Origin: Nocardia mikamii NBRC 108933
Lineage (GTDB): Bacteria > Actinomycetota > Actinomycetes > Mycobacteriales > Mycobacteriaceae
DNA length: 58,068 nt
Direction: 5' to 3'
Assembly (NCBI RefSeq): GCF_001613505.1
Contig: NZ_BDCM01000011.1
Location: 1 to 58,068 of the forward strand
In this document: one piece after another, positions 42,381 to 53,515 of the stretch
Layout: each line of letters opens with the position of its first letter
Position numbering within the stretch: the first letter of the stretch is position 1
Position numbers and translations under genes: made by a program
The notes under the pieces: model-generated
Seen by the model: the letters and a program-made list of their open reading frames with translations, nothing else
Told to the model about the DNA's origin: nothing
The model's database searches: none

Positions 42381-44798
42381 GTGACAGCGGGCCCGGAAGA
42401 GCTTCTCGACGAATGGTTGCGTGCGTCCCTTCGAGAGGTGCGGCCGGGACCGCGCCGCGCCGCCACCGATCCGATCGGCAGCGGCAGTCCGATCACCGTC
42501 GGGACATGTCTGGAGTTGTTCGACGCCCAGGCCACGAGCCGGCATCTGGATCTCGCGGCGCGGCGGCTCGGCCTGGCGAAGCGCGGGTACTACAGCATCG
42601 GTTCCAGCGGCCACGAGGGCAACGTGGTGCTGGCCCAGGCGTTGCGCAGCACCGATCCGGCGCTGCTGCACTACCGGTCGGGCGCGTTGTTCGTGCATCG
42701 CTGCCGTCAGGTCCCGGGGCTGGATCCGATTCGTGACGTGCTGCTGGGTGTCGTCGCGGCGGTCGCGGATCCGATCTCGGGCGGGCGGCACAAGGTGTTC
42801 GGCAGCGCGCCCGCGTCGGTGATACCGCAGACCTCCACCATCGCCTCCCATCTCCCCCGCGCGATGGGGCTGGCGTTCGCTCTCGATCGGGCGCGCCGGC
42901 TGGGCCGGGAGACACCGTGGCCGCGAGATGCGGTGGTGCTGTGCACGTTCGGGGACGCCTCGGCCAACCACTCGACCGCGACCGGTGCGATCAACGCCGC
43001 GATCCATACCGCTCACCTCGGTATTCCGATGCCGCTGCTGTTCGTCTGCGAGGACAACGGGCTCGGCATCAGCGTGCCCACTCCCCCGGACTGGGTCGAA
43101 TCGGCCTTCGCGTCACGACCGGGTCTGCGGTATTTCGACGCCGACGGCTCCGATCTGCGACAGGCCCTGTCGGTGGCCTCCGCCGCGGCGGAATCCGTGC
43201 GCGCGCGGCGGCGGCCCGCCCTGTTGCGGCTGCGCACGGTGCGACTGCTCGGACACGCCGGATCCGACGTGGAGTCGGCGTATCGGCGCCCGGAGGATAT
43301 CGAGGCCGACCGCCGCCGCGACCCCGTGGCCGCCACGGCCCGGCTCCTCGTCGAGATCGGCGCGGCGACCGCCGAGGAGATTCTCGCCCACTACGACGCG
43401 ATCGGCGCCCGAGTGGCGGCGACGGCGGCCCGGGTGGCCGAGGAACCCCATCTGGCCTCGGCCGAGGCGATCCTGGCGCCCCTGGTATTCGGAGGTGAAC
43501 GACAGCCGCTCGGCCCTCGAGCCGGCGATCCCACGCCCCCCGCTGCGGCCGCGTCTCAGCCGCAGACCGAGAGTGCGCTTCGCACAAGCGCTTTCGATAC
43601 GCACACGCCCGCCGGAGCCGCGCCCACCTCCGAAGCGCGACCTCGCACCACACCCGGCGACTCCGGCTCCCGGGCTTCGACGCCGGCGGCTTCCATGCGC
43701 TGCTCGACCGACGGTCGGTCCGGTTCGGCGGGGCGCTCGCAGACAGCATCGGGACAGACAGCCGAGCCACCCGGGCCGATGACGCTCGCACAGTCGATCA
43801 ATCACACTCTTGCGTCGCTGCTCGCCGACCAGCCCGATGTGCTGGTCTTCGGCGAGGACGTCGGTCGCAAGGGTGGTGTCTACGGCGTGACCAAGGGGCT
43901 GCAGCGCGAGTTCGGCGCGCGGCGAGTGTTCGACACCCTGCTCGACGAGCAGAGCGTGCTCGGCACCGCGCTGGGCGCCGGACTCGCCGGATTCGTGCCG
44001 ATTCCGGAGATCCAATATCTGGCCTACGTGCACAATGCGCTGGATCAGATCCGGGGTGAGGCGGCGACCCTGTCGTACTTCTCCGCGGGCCAGTACCACA
44101 ATCCGATGGTGGTGCGGATCGCCTCGTTCGCCTATCAGCGTGGCTTCGGCGGACATTTCCACAACGACAATTCCGTTGCGGCACTGCGTGATATCCCCGG
44201 AGTGGTCGTCGCCGCGCCGGCCCGGGCCGACGACGCGGCCGCGATGCTGCGGCGGTGCGTCGAGGTCGCTCGCGGCGAGGGCCGGGTATGTCTCTACCTC
44301 GAACCGATCGCCCTGTACCACACCCGCGACCTGCACCGCGCCGGTGACGGGGGCTGGCTCGCCACCCCCGCCGACGATCCGGCATCGCTCGCTCGCGCCC
44401 GAATCCACGGCGACGGTACCGATCTCACGATCGTCACCTTCGCCAACGGCGTGCCGATGAGCCTGCGGGTGGCACGACGCTTGGCGGACAACGGCATTCA
44501 CGCGCGCGTGCTCGACCTGCGCTGGCTCACGCCGCTTCCCGTCGACGATCTGCTGCACCATGCCCGCGCCACCGGCGCCGTTCTCGTCGCCGACGAGACC
44601 CGTCGCAGCGGCGGGGTATCGGAATCGGTGTGCACCGCGCTGCTCGACGGCGGTTTCGACGGGCGTCTCGCCCGCGTCACCAGCGCCGACAGCTTCGTCC
44701 CGCTCGGCCCGGCCGCCGAACTGGTGCTGCTGAGCGAAGCGGCGATCGAGGACGCGGCGCATCGGTTGCTGCGACCGGGCCCACGCTCCCAGGTCTGA
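42381..44798 (+). CDS. fused alpha-beta 2-oxoacid dehydrogenase E1 component
   Basis: An 805-residue thiamine-diphosphate enzyme with both E1 subunits in one chain. Residues 1 to about 365 are alpha-like: S-G-H-E-G-N, then the ThDP motif from G-D-A-S-A-N-H to E-D-N-G-L-G-I. Residues about 465-805 are beta-like: F-G-E-D-V-G-R-K-G-G-V-Y-G-V-T, D-T-L-L-D-E-Q, Y-L-E-P-I-A-L-Y and D-L-R-W-L-T-P-L. A linker of about 100 Pro/Ala/Ser/Thr-rich residues joins them, with lower third-position GC than its flanks. No E2 or E3 gene is nearby. The closest known types are branched-chain 2-oxoacid or acetoin dehydrogenase E1. The GTG start lies 7 bases after the FMN reductase stop. Confidence 0.88.
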   Translation: MTAGPEELLDEWLRASLREVRPGPRRAATDPIGSGSPITVGTCLELFDAQATSRHLDLAARRLGLAKRGYYSIGSSGHEGNVVLAQALRSTDPALLHYRSGALFVHRCRQVPGLDPIRDVLLGVVAAVADPISGGRHKVFGSAPASVIPQTSTIASHLPRAMGLAFALDRARRLGRETPWPRDAVVLCTFGDASANHSTATGAINAAIHTAHLGIPMPLLFVCEDNGLGISVPTPPDWVESAFASRPGLRYFDADGSDLRQALSVASAAAESVRARRRPALLRLRTVRLLGHAGSDVESAYRRPEDIEADRRRDPVAATARLLVEIGAATAEEILAHYDAIGARVAATAARVAEEPHLASAEAILAPLVFGGERQPLGPRAGDPTPPAAAASQPQTESALRTSAFDTHTPAGAAPTSEARPRTTPGDSGSRASTPAASMRCSTDGRSGSAGRSQTASGQTAEPPGPMTLAQSINHTLASLLADQPDVLVFGEDVGRKGGVYGVTKGLQREFGARRVFDTLLDEQSVLGTALGAGLAGFVPIPEIQYLAYVHNALDQIRGEAATLSYFSAGQYHNPMVVRIASFAYQRGFGGHFHNDNSVAALRDIPGVVVAAPARADDAAAMLRRCVEVARGEGRVCLYLEPIALYHTRDLHRAGDGGWLATPADDPASLARARIHGDGTDLTIVTFANGVPMSLRVARRLADNGIHARVLDLRWLTPLPVDDLLHHARATGAVLVADETRRSGGVSESVCTALLDGGFDGRLARVTSADSFVPLGPAAELVLLSEAAIEDAAHRLLRPGPRSQV

Positions 44799-44802
44799 CG
44801 CA

Positions 44803-44843
44803 TGCGGGGCGGGTGCGCCGAAGACCGGCCGCCCCGCCCCGCA
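44803..44843. terminator. bidirectional terminator hairpin between E1 and P450 genes
   Basis: Arms 44803-44813 (TGCGGGGCGGG) and 44833-44843 are perfect complements with a 19-base loop, placed between two convergent stop codons. Confidence 0.6.
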
Positions 44844-44852
44844 CTCCAAGGC

Positions 44853-46028
44853 TCAGCGCAAGGTGACCGTTGTCGGCAGCGCCGCGAAACCGCGATTGTT
44901 CGAGGAGTGGATGCGCCGCAGCCCGGCCGGGTCGACGTCGTAATCGGCGATGCGGGAGGTGATCTCCCCGAGCGCGGTCCGCAACTCGAGCAGGCCCAGA
45001 TTCGAGCCGAGGCAGTGATGGCGGCCGCTGCCGAAGACCAGGGCATCGGAGGTGTCGCGATCGAGATCGAAGACGTCGGGCCGGTCGAACACCTCGGGAT
45101 CACGGTTCGCCGAACCGGTCAGCAACAGCATCCGCGCCCCCGCCGGAATCGTGACGCCGTGCAGTTCGACGGCTTCGGTGGTGGTGCGCAACTGCGACTG
45201 GGTCGCCGGGTCGTAACGCATCCCCTCCGCGATCCAGTCGTCGACGCGCCCCAGCGCCGCGGGCCGCTGGTCCGGATGCGCCCACCCGGCGTACCAGAGA
45301 TTGCCCAGGGTGAGCATGCTCGTCTCGATGCCCGCGCCGACCAGCAGGATCAGCACACCCACGATTTCCTCGGGGGTGAGCCGGTCGTCGCCGTCGGCAG
45401 CGTCGAGCAGACCGGACAGCAGGTCGTCGGTGCGGTGCTTGCTCCGTTCGATGGTCAACTCGGTGTAGTAGCCGACCAGGGCGCCGATCGCCTGCATCGC
45501 CTCCGGCCGCAGATCGGTCGACTCCTCCTCGGTGTACATGATCTCCATGCCGAGTTTGCGCACCAGATCGCGGTCCGCGCGCGGCACGCCGACCAGTTCG
45601 GAAATCACCTCGGTCGGGTACGGGCCGGCGAAGTCGGTCATCAGGTCGAAACTGCCGCGTTCGAGCAGCGGCTCCAGCAGGTCGGTGGCGATCTCACGCA
45701 GCCGCGGCGCCAGCGCCTGCACCCGGCGCGCGGTGAACGCGCGCGTGACCAAACCGCGCAGGCGCGTGTGTTTCGGCGGATCCATCGCCACGAAGGAGAA
45801 GAACTGCTCGGCCTGCGGCCCCCAGAAGGCCGGTTCCATCCGCAGCCCGTTGGCGCTCGAGAAGCGATCCGAATCACGCAGTGCGGCAAGGACATCGGCG
45901 TAGCGCGACAGCGCCCAGAAGTCGTCTTCGCCGTTGCGGAACACCGGCGCCTGCTCGCGCAATTCCGCGTAGACCGGATACGGATCGTCGTGAATTCCGA
46001 AATCGTACGGACTGAATCGCGCTGACAT
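44853..46028 (-). CDS. cytochrome P450
   Basis: A 391-residue class I-type bacterial P450. The I-helix is G-A-G-I-E-T-S, the K-helix E-x-x-R is E-G-M-R, and the heme-binding loop is F-G-S-G-R-H-H-C-L-G, with the cysteine ligand present. F-S-F-V-A-M-D-P-P-K-H-T-R-L-R is the usual C-helix region. The ATG at 46028 has GGGAGGTC upstream. No ferredoxin or reductase gene is adjacent, so electron partners are elsewhere. The substrate is unknown. Confidence 0.95.
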   Translation of the reverse strand: MSARFSPYDFGIHDDPYPVYAELREQAPVFRNGEDDFWALSRYADVLAALRDSDRFSSANGLRMEPAFWGPQAEQFFSFVAMDPPKHTRLRGLVTRAFTARRVQALAPRLREIATDLLEPLLERGSFDLMTDFAGPYPTEVISELVGVPRADRDLVRKLGMEIMYTEEESTDLRPEAMQAIGALVGYYTELTIERSKHRTDDLLSGLLDAADGDDRLTPEEIVGVLILLVGAGIETSMLTLGNLWYAGWAHPDQRPAALGRVDDWIAEGMRYDPATQSQLRTTTEAVELHGVTIPAGARMLLLTGSANRDPEVFDRPDVFDLDRDTSDALVFGSGRHHCLGSNLGLLELRTALGEITSRIADYDVDPAGLRRIHSSNNRGFAALPTTVTLR

Positions 46029-46099
46029 CTTCGACCTCCCCAGCCGCACGGCCGGGGCCGCGCCGGTTCGCCATCCGAGCTGACAGGATGACAGTAGTC

Positions 46100-46105
46100 G
46101 ATAAT
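46100..46105 (+). promoter_or_regulatory. -10 element of the Methyltransf_19 gene
   Basis: GATAAT, with transcription expected from about 46112. This supports translation from the ATG at 46139, which has GGAAGAGG four bases upstream, rather than from the in-frame ATG at 46088. Confidence 0.45.
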
Positions 46106-46138
46106 GGTTCGTCGCCGTCGACGGAAGGAAGAGGTGTC

Positions 46139-46981
46139 ATGGAACCAGTGACCGGATCACACCGCCCGCATGCGGATCCGGTGGCGCCGCCCGGTGTCGA
46201 TGTCACCACCCCGCATCCGGCCCGGCGCTACGACTACTGGCTCGGCGGCAAGGACAACTTCGAGGCCGACCGCGCCTCCGCCGAAGCGGTGGCCGAGGCC
46301 TTCCCCAGCGTGCAGATCTCCGCGCTGGAGAATCGGGCATTCCTGCACCGAGTGGTCGGTTATCTGTCGGCCGAGGTGGGCATCAGGCAATTTCTGGACC
46401 TCGGCGCGGGCCTGCCGACCGCCGGAAACGTGCACGAGATCGCGCAGGCCGCCGCGCCCGAATCCCGCATCGTCTACGTCGACAACGATCCGGTCGTCGC
46501 CCTGCACGCCCGTAGCCTGCTCGACAGCGCGCCCGAGGGGGCGACCGCGTATCTCGAAGCCGACGCGCGCGATCGCGAGCGCATCCTCACCCACCCGGAC
46601 CTGCTCGCCACCTTGGATCTGTCACAACCGGTGGCTCTGATGATGCTCGCGGTGGTGCATTTCTTCACCGACGAGGATCGTCCCTACGACATGGTGCGGC
46701 AGTGGATCGACGCACTGGCGCCCGGCAGCTATCTGGTGATGTCGCACGCCACCAGCGATCACCTGTCCGAGGAGGACCTCGCCGACAGTGAACAGGCGAA
46801 CAAGCGCAGCGGTATCCCGTTCCGGCTGCGCTCGACCGCCGAGTTCCGCCGATTCTTCACGGGGCTCGAACTCGTCGAACCCGGGATCGGATCGATCATC
46901 AACTGGCCCACCGAATCCCATCGTGCCCACCCGCGGCCGGAGGCGGTATCGATGCTCGGCGCGGTGGCGCGCAAACCCTGA
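46139..46981 (+). CDS. SAM-dependent methyltransferase, Methyltransf_19 (DUF574) family
   Basis: A 280-residue protein with the family signature P-A-R-R-Y-D-Y-W-L-G-G-K-D-N-F near the N terminus. The SAM loop F-L-D-L-G-A-G-L-P-T follows, then V-Y-V-D-N-D-P-V and L-A-V-V-H-F. This group is common in actinobacteria, is usually close to regulators or specialised metabolism, and has no firmly known substrate. The gene is divergent from the P450, and a perfect terminator follows it. Confidence 0.88.
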   Translation: MEPVTGSHRPHADPVAPPGVDVTTPHPARRYDYWLGGKDNFEADRASAEAVAEAFPSVQISALENRAFLHRVVGYLSAEVGIRQFLDLGAGLPTAGNVHEIAQAAAPESRIVYVDNDPVVALHARSLLDSAPEGATAYLEADARDRERILTHPDLLATLDLSQPVALMMLAVVHFFTDEDRPYDMVRQWIDALAPGSYLVMSHATSDHLSEEDLADSEQANKRSGIPFRLRSTAEFRRFFTGLELVEPGIGSIINWPTESHRAHPRPEAVSMLGAVARKP

Positions 46982-47000
46982 CCCGGTTCCTCCACGACGT

Positions 47001-47035
47001 CGGCCCCGGTTCCGCGGAGTGCGGAACCGGGGCCG
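47001..47035. terminator. bidirectional terminator hairpin between Methyltransf_19 and tpiA
   Basis: Perfect 15-bp arms 47001-47015 (CGGCCCCGGTTCCGC) and 47021-47035 with a 5-base loop lie between convergent genes. Confidence 0.7.
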
Positions 47036-47074
47036 AATCGTCATGTGCCGCAGGCGGTTACCCACCCGCCGCGA

Positions 47075-47860
47075 TCAGGGCAGCGGACCGCCCGCGGCGA
47101 TCGCCGACAAGGTCGCGAACTCGTCGCCCTTCAGCGAGGCACCGCCGACGAGCGCGCCGTCGATATCGGCGGCCGCGATGAGCTCGCCGACGTTCTTGGC
47201 GTTCACCGACCCGCCGTAGAGGATGCGCACACCCGCCGCGACCTCCTGGCCGGCCAGCTCCGCCAGTTCGGCGCGCAGCGCACCGCACACCTCCTGCGCG
47301 TCGGCCGGGGTGGCGACGCGACCGGTGCCGATCGCCCAGACCGGCTCGTATGCGATGACGACCTTCGCGATCTGCTCCGGCGTCAGCCCCTTGAGCGAAC
47401 CCCGCAGCTGCTCCAGGTTGTACTGCACGTGGGTCTGCGCCTCGCGCACGCCCAGCCCCTCGCCGATGCAGACGATCGGGGTCATGTCGTACTGCAGCAC
47501 CTTCTTGGCCTTCGCCAGCACCGTGGCGTCGTCCTCGTTGTGGTACTGCCGCCGCTCCGAGTGACCGACCACGACGTAGCTGCACGACAGCTTCGCCAGC
47601 ATGGCCGCACTGATCTCACCGGTGTAGGCGCCGGATTCGTGCACCGATACGTCCTGGGCACCGAAGGTGATCCGCAGCCGGTCGCCCTCGATGAGGGTCT
47701 GGATGCTGCGGATGTCGGTGAACGGCGGGAGGACCGTGACGTCGACCTTGTCGAAGTACTTGTCCGGCAGGGCGAACGCGATCTTCTGCACCAGGGCGAT
47801 GGCCTCGAGGTGGTTGAGGTTCATCTTCCAGTTGCCGGCGATCAACGGTTTGCGTGCCAT
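47075..47860 (-). CDS. tpiA: triosephosphate isomerase
   Basis: A 261-residue TIM. The catalytic lysine is in G-N-W-K-M-N, the histidine in V-G-H-S-E-R-R and the glutamate in [11 protein letters not shown]; the phosphate loop is L-Y-G-G-S-V-N. It is the last gene of gap-pgk-tpiA and starts 2 bases after the pgk stop. Confidence 0.97.
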   Translation of the reverse strand: MARKPLIAGNWKMNLNHLEAIALVQKIAFALPDKYFDKVDVTVLPPFTDIRSIQTLIEGDRLRITFGAQDVSVHESGAYTGEISAAMLAKLSCSYVVVGHSERRQYHNEDDATVLAKAKKVLQYDMTPIVCIGEGLGVREAQTHVQYNLEQLRGSLKGLTPEQIAKVVIAYEPVWAIGTGRVATPADAQEVCGALRAELAELAGQEVAAGVRILYGGSVNAKNVGELIAAADIDGALVGGASLKGDEFATLSAIAAGGPLP

Positions 47861-47862
47861 GA

Positions 47863-49083
47863 TCAGCCCTCCCCGTCCTCGAGCACGCTGATACCCGGAA
47901 GCTGTTTGCCCTCCAGGTATTCCAGCGAGGCGCCACCACCGGTGGAGATGTGGGAGAACCCGTCTTCCGGCAGGCCGAGCGTGCGCACGGCAGCGGCCGA
48001 ATCGCCGCCGCCGACCACGGTGAACGCACCCTTACCGGTCGCGCTCACCAGCGCCTCGGCCACCGCGCGCGTCCCCGCGGCGAAGGCCTCGAACTCGAAC
48101 ACGCCCATCGGGCCGTTCCAGAACACCGTCCGAGCCTCGGTCAGCAGCGCGGCGAACCGCTTGGCCGACTCGGGCCCGATGTCCAGGCCCATCCAGCCTT
48201 CGGGAATCTCGTTGGCGGCCACCGTCTTCGACTCCGCGTCCGCGGCGAACTTGTCCGCGGCCACGATGTCCACCGGCAGGTGGATGACGTCGGCGAAACG
48301 CTCCAGCAGATCCTTGCAGGTATCGATCATCTCCTCCTGCAGCAGCGAGGAGCCGACCGAAAGACCTTGGGCGGCAAGGAAGGTGAAGCACATCCCGCCA
48401 CCGATGACGAGGGTGTCGACCTTGGGGGCCAGCGCCTCGATCACGGCGAGCTTGTCCGACACCTTGGAACCGCCGAGCACGACCGCGTACGGGCGCTCGG
48501 TGTCGGTGGTGAGCTTGCGCAGGACGTCGACCTCCGCGGCGACCAGCGTGCCCGCGTAGTGCGGCAGTAGTTCGGCCACGTCGTAGACCGAGGCCTGCTT
48601 GCGATGCACCACCCCGAAGCCGTCGGAGACGAACGCGCCGTCGTCGCCGACCAGCTCCACCAGCGCCCGGGCCAGCTTCCGGCGCTGGGTGTCGTCCTTG
48701 CTGGTCTCGCGCGGATCGAAGCGGATGTTCTCCAGCAGCAGCACATCGCCGTCGGTGAGGCCCTCGGACCGCGCGAGCGCGTCCTGGCCCACCACATCAC
48801 CGGCGAGCTGAACGTTGCGGCCCAGCTCCTCGCTCAGCTTCGCGGCCACCGGGGCCAGCGAGAGCTTCGGGTCGGGTTCGCCCTCGGGGCGGCCCAGGTG
48901 GGCGGTGACGACGACCTTGGCGCCGGCCTCGGCCAGCGTCTTGATCGTGGGCACCGAGGCGATGATCCGGCCCGGATCGGTGATCACGCCGTTGTCGAGA
49001 GGAACGTTGAGGTCGGAGCGCACGAGCACGCCCCGCCCCTCCACGCCCTCGGCAAGGAGATCCTGAAGGGTCTTGACTGCCAT
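47863..49083 (-). CDS. pgk: phosphoglycerate kinase
   Basis: A 406-residue monomeric [12 protein letters not shown] binds 3-phosphoglycerate, L-L-E-N-I-R-F follows, [10 protein letters not shown] is the hinge region, and G-P-M-G-V-F-E with G-G-G-D-S-A-A-A forms the nucleotide site. It lies between gap and tpiA with 2-4-base gaps, so the three are co-transcribed. Confidence 0.97.
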   Translation of the reverse strand: MAVKTLQDLLAEGVEGRGVLVRSDLNVPLDNGVITDPGRIIASVPTIKTLAEAGAKVVVTAHLGRPEGEPDPKLSLAPVAAKLSEELGRNVQLAGDVVGQDALARSEGLTDGDVLLLENIRFDPRETSKDDTQRRKLARALVELVGDDGAFVSDGFGVVHRKQASVYDVAELLPHYAGTLVAAEVDVLRKLTTDTERPYAVVLGGSKVSDKLAVIEALAPKVDTLVIGGGMCFTFLAAQGLSVGSSLLQEEMIDTCKDLLERFADVIHLPVDIVAADKFAADAESKTVAANEIPEGWMGLDIGPESAKRFAALLTEARTVFWNGPMGVFEFEAFAAGTRAVAEALVSATGKGAFTVVGGGDSAAAVRTLGLPEDGFSHISTGGGASLEYLEGKQLPGISVLEDGEG

Positions 49084-49087
49084 GGGT

Positions 49088-50514
<1,427 letters not shown>

Positions 50515-51492
50515 TCACGCGTCTTCGAGAAGTTCGGCCGTGACGGCCGATTCGGTATCGGGAATGCCCAAGTCCTTGGCGCGGCGGTCGGCCATGGACA
50601 ACAGCCGGCGAATACGCCCGGCGACGGCGTCCTTGGTCATCGGCGGATCGGCCAGCTGGCCGAGTTCCTCCAGAGAGGCCTGACGGTGCTGCACGCGCAG
50701 CCGTCCCGCGGCGGCCAGATGATCGGGCACGTCCTCGCCGAGGATCTCGAGGGCACGCTCCACACGAGCCGCGGCGGCGACCGCGGCCCGCGCCGAGCGG
50801 CGCAGGTTGGCGTCGTCGAAGTTGGCGAGACGGTTCGCCGTCGCGCGGACCTCCCGTCGCATCCGGCGTTCCTCCCAGGTCAGGCGCGTGTCCTGGGCGC
50901 CCATCCGGGTCAGCAGCGCGCCGATGGCCTCCCCGTCGCGCACCACGACCCGGTCGGTGCCGCGCACCTCGCGGGCCTTGGCCGAAATACCCATCCGGCG
51001 GGCCGCGCCGACCAGGGCCAGTGCCGCCTCGGGCCCGGGGCAGCTCACCTCGAGCGCCGAGGAACGCCCAGGCTCGGTCAGCGAACCGTGAGCCAGGAAG
51101 GCGCCGCGCCAGGCCGCCTCCGAATCGCCGATGCTGCCGCCGACGACCTGGGCGGGCAGACCACGCACCGGACGGCCGCGCACATCGAGCAATCCGGTCT
51201 GGCGGGCCAGCGCCTCGCCCTCCTTGGACACGCGCACGACATATCGGGAGGTCTTGCGCAGACCACCCGCGCCCAGCACGTGCACATCCGATCCGTAGCC
51301 GTAGAGCTCGAAGATCTCGCGCCGTAGTCGCCGCGCGATCGAGCCCATATCGACCTCGGCCTCGACGATCACCCGACCGCCGACGATGTGCAGGCCACCG
51401 GCGAACCGGAGTAGGGCCGACAGTTCCGCCTTGCGTGCACTCACCTGCGAGACGGACAGACGGCTCAACTCGTCTTTCACCTCGGCTGTCAT
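50515..51492 (-). CDS. whiA: WhiA DNA-binding regulator
   Basis: A 325-residue WhiA: an N-terminal LAGLIDADG-type homing-endonuclease-like fold without catalytic residues, then a C-terminal helix-turn-helix. [29 protein letters not shown] and [12 protein letters not shown] are conserved. In Streptomyces it controls sporulation septation, and elsewhere cell division. The ATG at 51492 overlaps the upstream stop (ATGA); a GTG at 51498 adds two residues and is equally plausible. Confidence 0.95.
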   Translation of the reverse strand: MTAEVKDELSRLSVSQVSARKAELSALLRFAGGLHIVGGRVIVEAEVDMGSIARRLRREIFELYGYGSDVHVLGAGGLRKTSRYVVRVSKEGEALARQTGLLDVRGRPVRGLPAQVVGGSIGDSEAAWRGAFLAHGSLTEPGRSSALEVSCPGPEAALALVGAARRMGISAKAREVRGTDRVVVRDGEAIGALLTRMGAQDTRLTWEERRMRREVRATANRLANFDDANLRRSARAAVAAAARVERALEILGEDVPDHLAAAGRLRVQHRQASLEELGQLADPPMTKDAVAGRIRRLLSMADRRAKDLGIPDTESAVTAELLEDA

Positions 51493-52577
51493 CGCCACGA
51501 GACCCGCTCCTTTCCACCCAACACGGACCGCACCTGCTGGACCGGATGCCGTCCTTCGACTCGAAGCCCTGCCAATTCCGGCCGAGGTTGGCGGATCACC
51601 TGATCCAGTGCGGCGGCTAGCTTTCCAGGGTGGTGCCGGTCCGTCCCCGCCTCGGCGACATCAGCGAAGGTTACTCGTGCACGCAGCTGTTCGGCAGCTC
51701 TTGCCACATGTTCGCGCTCCCTACCCTCGGGTACGGAGCCGGAGTCCACCACCACATGATCGACGGCGAAATCCGGTGCGTGCTGGGACAATACATGCAG
51801 ATGCCGTTCGGCGGAGAATCCCGCGGTCTCTCCGGGCTCCGCCGCCAGGTTCAGGACCAGCACTTTTACCGCGCCCGTATGCATCAGCGCCTCCCGCAGA
51901 TCCGGCACGAGCATGTGCGGAATGACGCTGGTGAACCAGGATCCGGGGCCCAGCACCACCACATCGGCGTGCTCGATCGCCGAGGTGGCCTCCGGGCTGG
52001 CCGGCGGGTCGGACGGGATCAGCCGGACCCTGCGCACCTTGCCCGGCGTGGTGGCCACCGCGACCTGGCCACGGATACACCGGCTCACGCGCGGGTCGGC
52101 TTCCAGCCCGGATACGTCGGCCTCGATGGTCAGCGCGGTCGGCGACATCGGCAGCACGCGACCGGTACAGCGCAGGATCGCGGCCATCTCGTCGAGCGCC
52201 GCGACCGGGTCGCCGAGCACCTCGGCCAGCCCGGCCAGCACGAGGTTGCCGACCGAATGCCCGGCCAGCGCTCCCGTGCCGCCGAAGCGATGCTGCGCCG
52301 TGCGCGCCCAGATCCCGTCGGGGTCCTCGGCCAGGGCGGCCAGCGCCATCCGCAGGTCGCCCGGCGGCAGCATGCCCAGTTCGGAACGCAGGCGGCCGGA
52401 CGATCCGCCGTCGTCTGCGACGGTGACGACCGCGGTGATGCGCTCGGTGATCCGGCGGGCGGCGGTCAGCGTGGCGTAGAGACCGTGGCCGCCGCCCAGG
52501 GCGACCAGCGTGGGCTCGGTCGAATCGCCGGATTTTTCCGAAGGGGAGGTGTCATCACGATGGTCCGCGTCGGTCAT
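51489..52577 (-). CDS. yvcK: YvcK/CofD-like UDP-sugar-binding protein
   Basis: A 362-residue protein. [26 protein letters not shown] and G-H-S-V-G-N-L-V form the CofD-fold nucleotide-sugar site. Homologues bind UDP-GlcNAc and affect carbon metabolism and cell-wall growth. It overlaps both neighbours (rapZ side 4 bases, whiA side 4 bases). The C-terminal 30 residues are variable. Confidence 0.93.
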   Translation of the reverse strand: MTDADHRDDTSPSEKSGDSTEPTLVALGGGHGLYATLTAARRITERITAVVTVADDGGSSGRLRSELGMLPPGDLRMALAALAEDPDGIWARTAQHRFGGTGALAGHSVGNLVLAGLAEVLGDPVAALDEMAAILRCTGRVLPMSPTALTIEADVSGLEADPRVSRCIRGQVAVATTPGKVRRVRLIPSDPPASPEATSAIEHADVVVLGPGSWFTSVIPHMLVPDLREALMHTGAVKVLVLNLAAEPGETAGFSAERHLHVLSQHAPDFAVDHVVVDSGSVPEGREREHVARAAEQLRARVTFADVAEAGTDRHHPGKLAAALDQVIRQPRPELAGLRVEGRHPVQQVRSVLGGKERVSWR

Positions 52578-53515
52578 TCGCGCCCCAGATCCCGGTGGAC
52601 CACGCGCACGACATCGGTCGAGGCACTGTCGGGCCGGCCCAGCAGTTCACCCAGCTCCTCGGCGATCGCCACGCTGCGGTGTTTACCACCGGTACACCCC
52701 ACTGCCACGGTCATATATCGCTTACCCTCCTGGCGGTAGCCGCTGGTGGTCAGGTCGACCAGATGGCGGCACGTATTCACATAGTCGTCGGCGCCGGGCC
52801 GTGACAATACGTACTCGCTGACCACGGCGTCCTGCCCGGTATGTTCCCGCAATTCCGGAATCCAATGCGGATTCGGCAGAAATCGCACGTCGAAAACCAT
52901 GTCCGCATCCAGCGGCACGCCGTATTTGAATCCGAACGATTGGATCGTCACCTGCAGGGCCGCGGGCGCGCCGCCGCCGTAGGCCTCCTCCAATTTGCGG
53001 TGCAGCTGGTGGACCGACAGCGCGGTCGTGTCGATCACCAGATCGGCGGCGGTCTTGACCTTCGACAGAGCCCGGCGTTCCGCGGCGATCCCGGCGGACA
53101 GGGTGCCGTCGGCGCTCTCGCTCTGCAGCGGGTGGCGGCGGCGGGCGAAACCGAAGCGCCGGATCAGCACATCGTCGGAGGCCTCGAGGAACAACAGGCG
53201 GGTGCCGACGCCGTTGGCTCGCAGCTGATCGGTCACCCCGGACAGATCACCGGTGAAGAAGCGGCTGCGCACATCCATGACCAGCGCCAGTTTGGTGATC
53301 GGCGGATCGGCGGCGGCGCCGAGCTCGATGAGCCGGCCGATCAGTTCCGGCGGCAGATTGTCCGCGACGTACCAGCCGAGATCCTCGAGGACTCGGGCCG
53401 CGGTACCGCGCCCGGCACCGGACAGGCCGGTGACGATGACCACCTCGACCGGATGCGCATCGGGCCGCGGGCGGATGCCGGTACTCGCGTTGGGGTTCGA
53501 TTCGACGCTCGTCAT
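52574..53515 (-). CDS. rapZ: RapZ-family nucleotide-binding protein
   Basis: A 313-residue RapZ/YvcJ homologue. The P-loop reads G-L-S-G-A-G-R-G-T, with Arg-Gly where the family usually has Lys-Ser. V-A-D-N-L-P-P-E and M-D-V-R-S-R follow, and the C-terminal domain ends with I-G-C-T-G-G-K-H-R-S-V-type residues (here V-G-C-T-G-G-K-H-R-S-V). In E. coli RapZ controls glmS RNA decay; the actinobacterial role is unsettled. It is translationally coupled to yvcK by a 4-base overlap. Confidence 0.93.
   Translation of the reverse strand: MTSVESNPNASTGIRPRPDAHPVEVVIVTGLSGAGRGTAARVLEDLGWYVADNLPPELIGRLIELGAAADPPITKLALVMDVRSRFFTGDLSGVTDQLRANGVGTRLLFLEASDDVLIRRFGFARRRHPLQSESADGTLSAGIAAERRALSKVKTAADLVIDTTALSVHQLHRKLEEAYGGGAPAALQVTIQSFGFKYGVPLDADMVFDVRFLPNPHWIPELREHTGQDAVVSEYVLSRPGADDYVNTCRHLVDLTTSGYRQEGKRYMTVAVGCTGGKHRSVAIAEELGELLGRPDSASTDVVRVVHRDLGRE

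Noticed and set aside
43494..43790. A double frameshift or a lost intergenic region in the linker of the fused E1 gene
   Set aside because: One other frame briefly reads protein-like near 43675-43770. However, the main frame stays open across the linker and both flanking domains are in the same frame, so a genuine fusion is simpler.
46088..46138. Earlier ATG for the Methyltransf_19 gene
   Set aside because: A -10 element (46100-46105) lies inside this segment and a strong ribosome binding site precedes the ATG at 46139, so the shorter protein is favoured.
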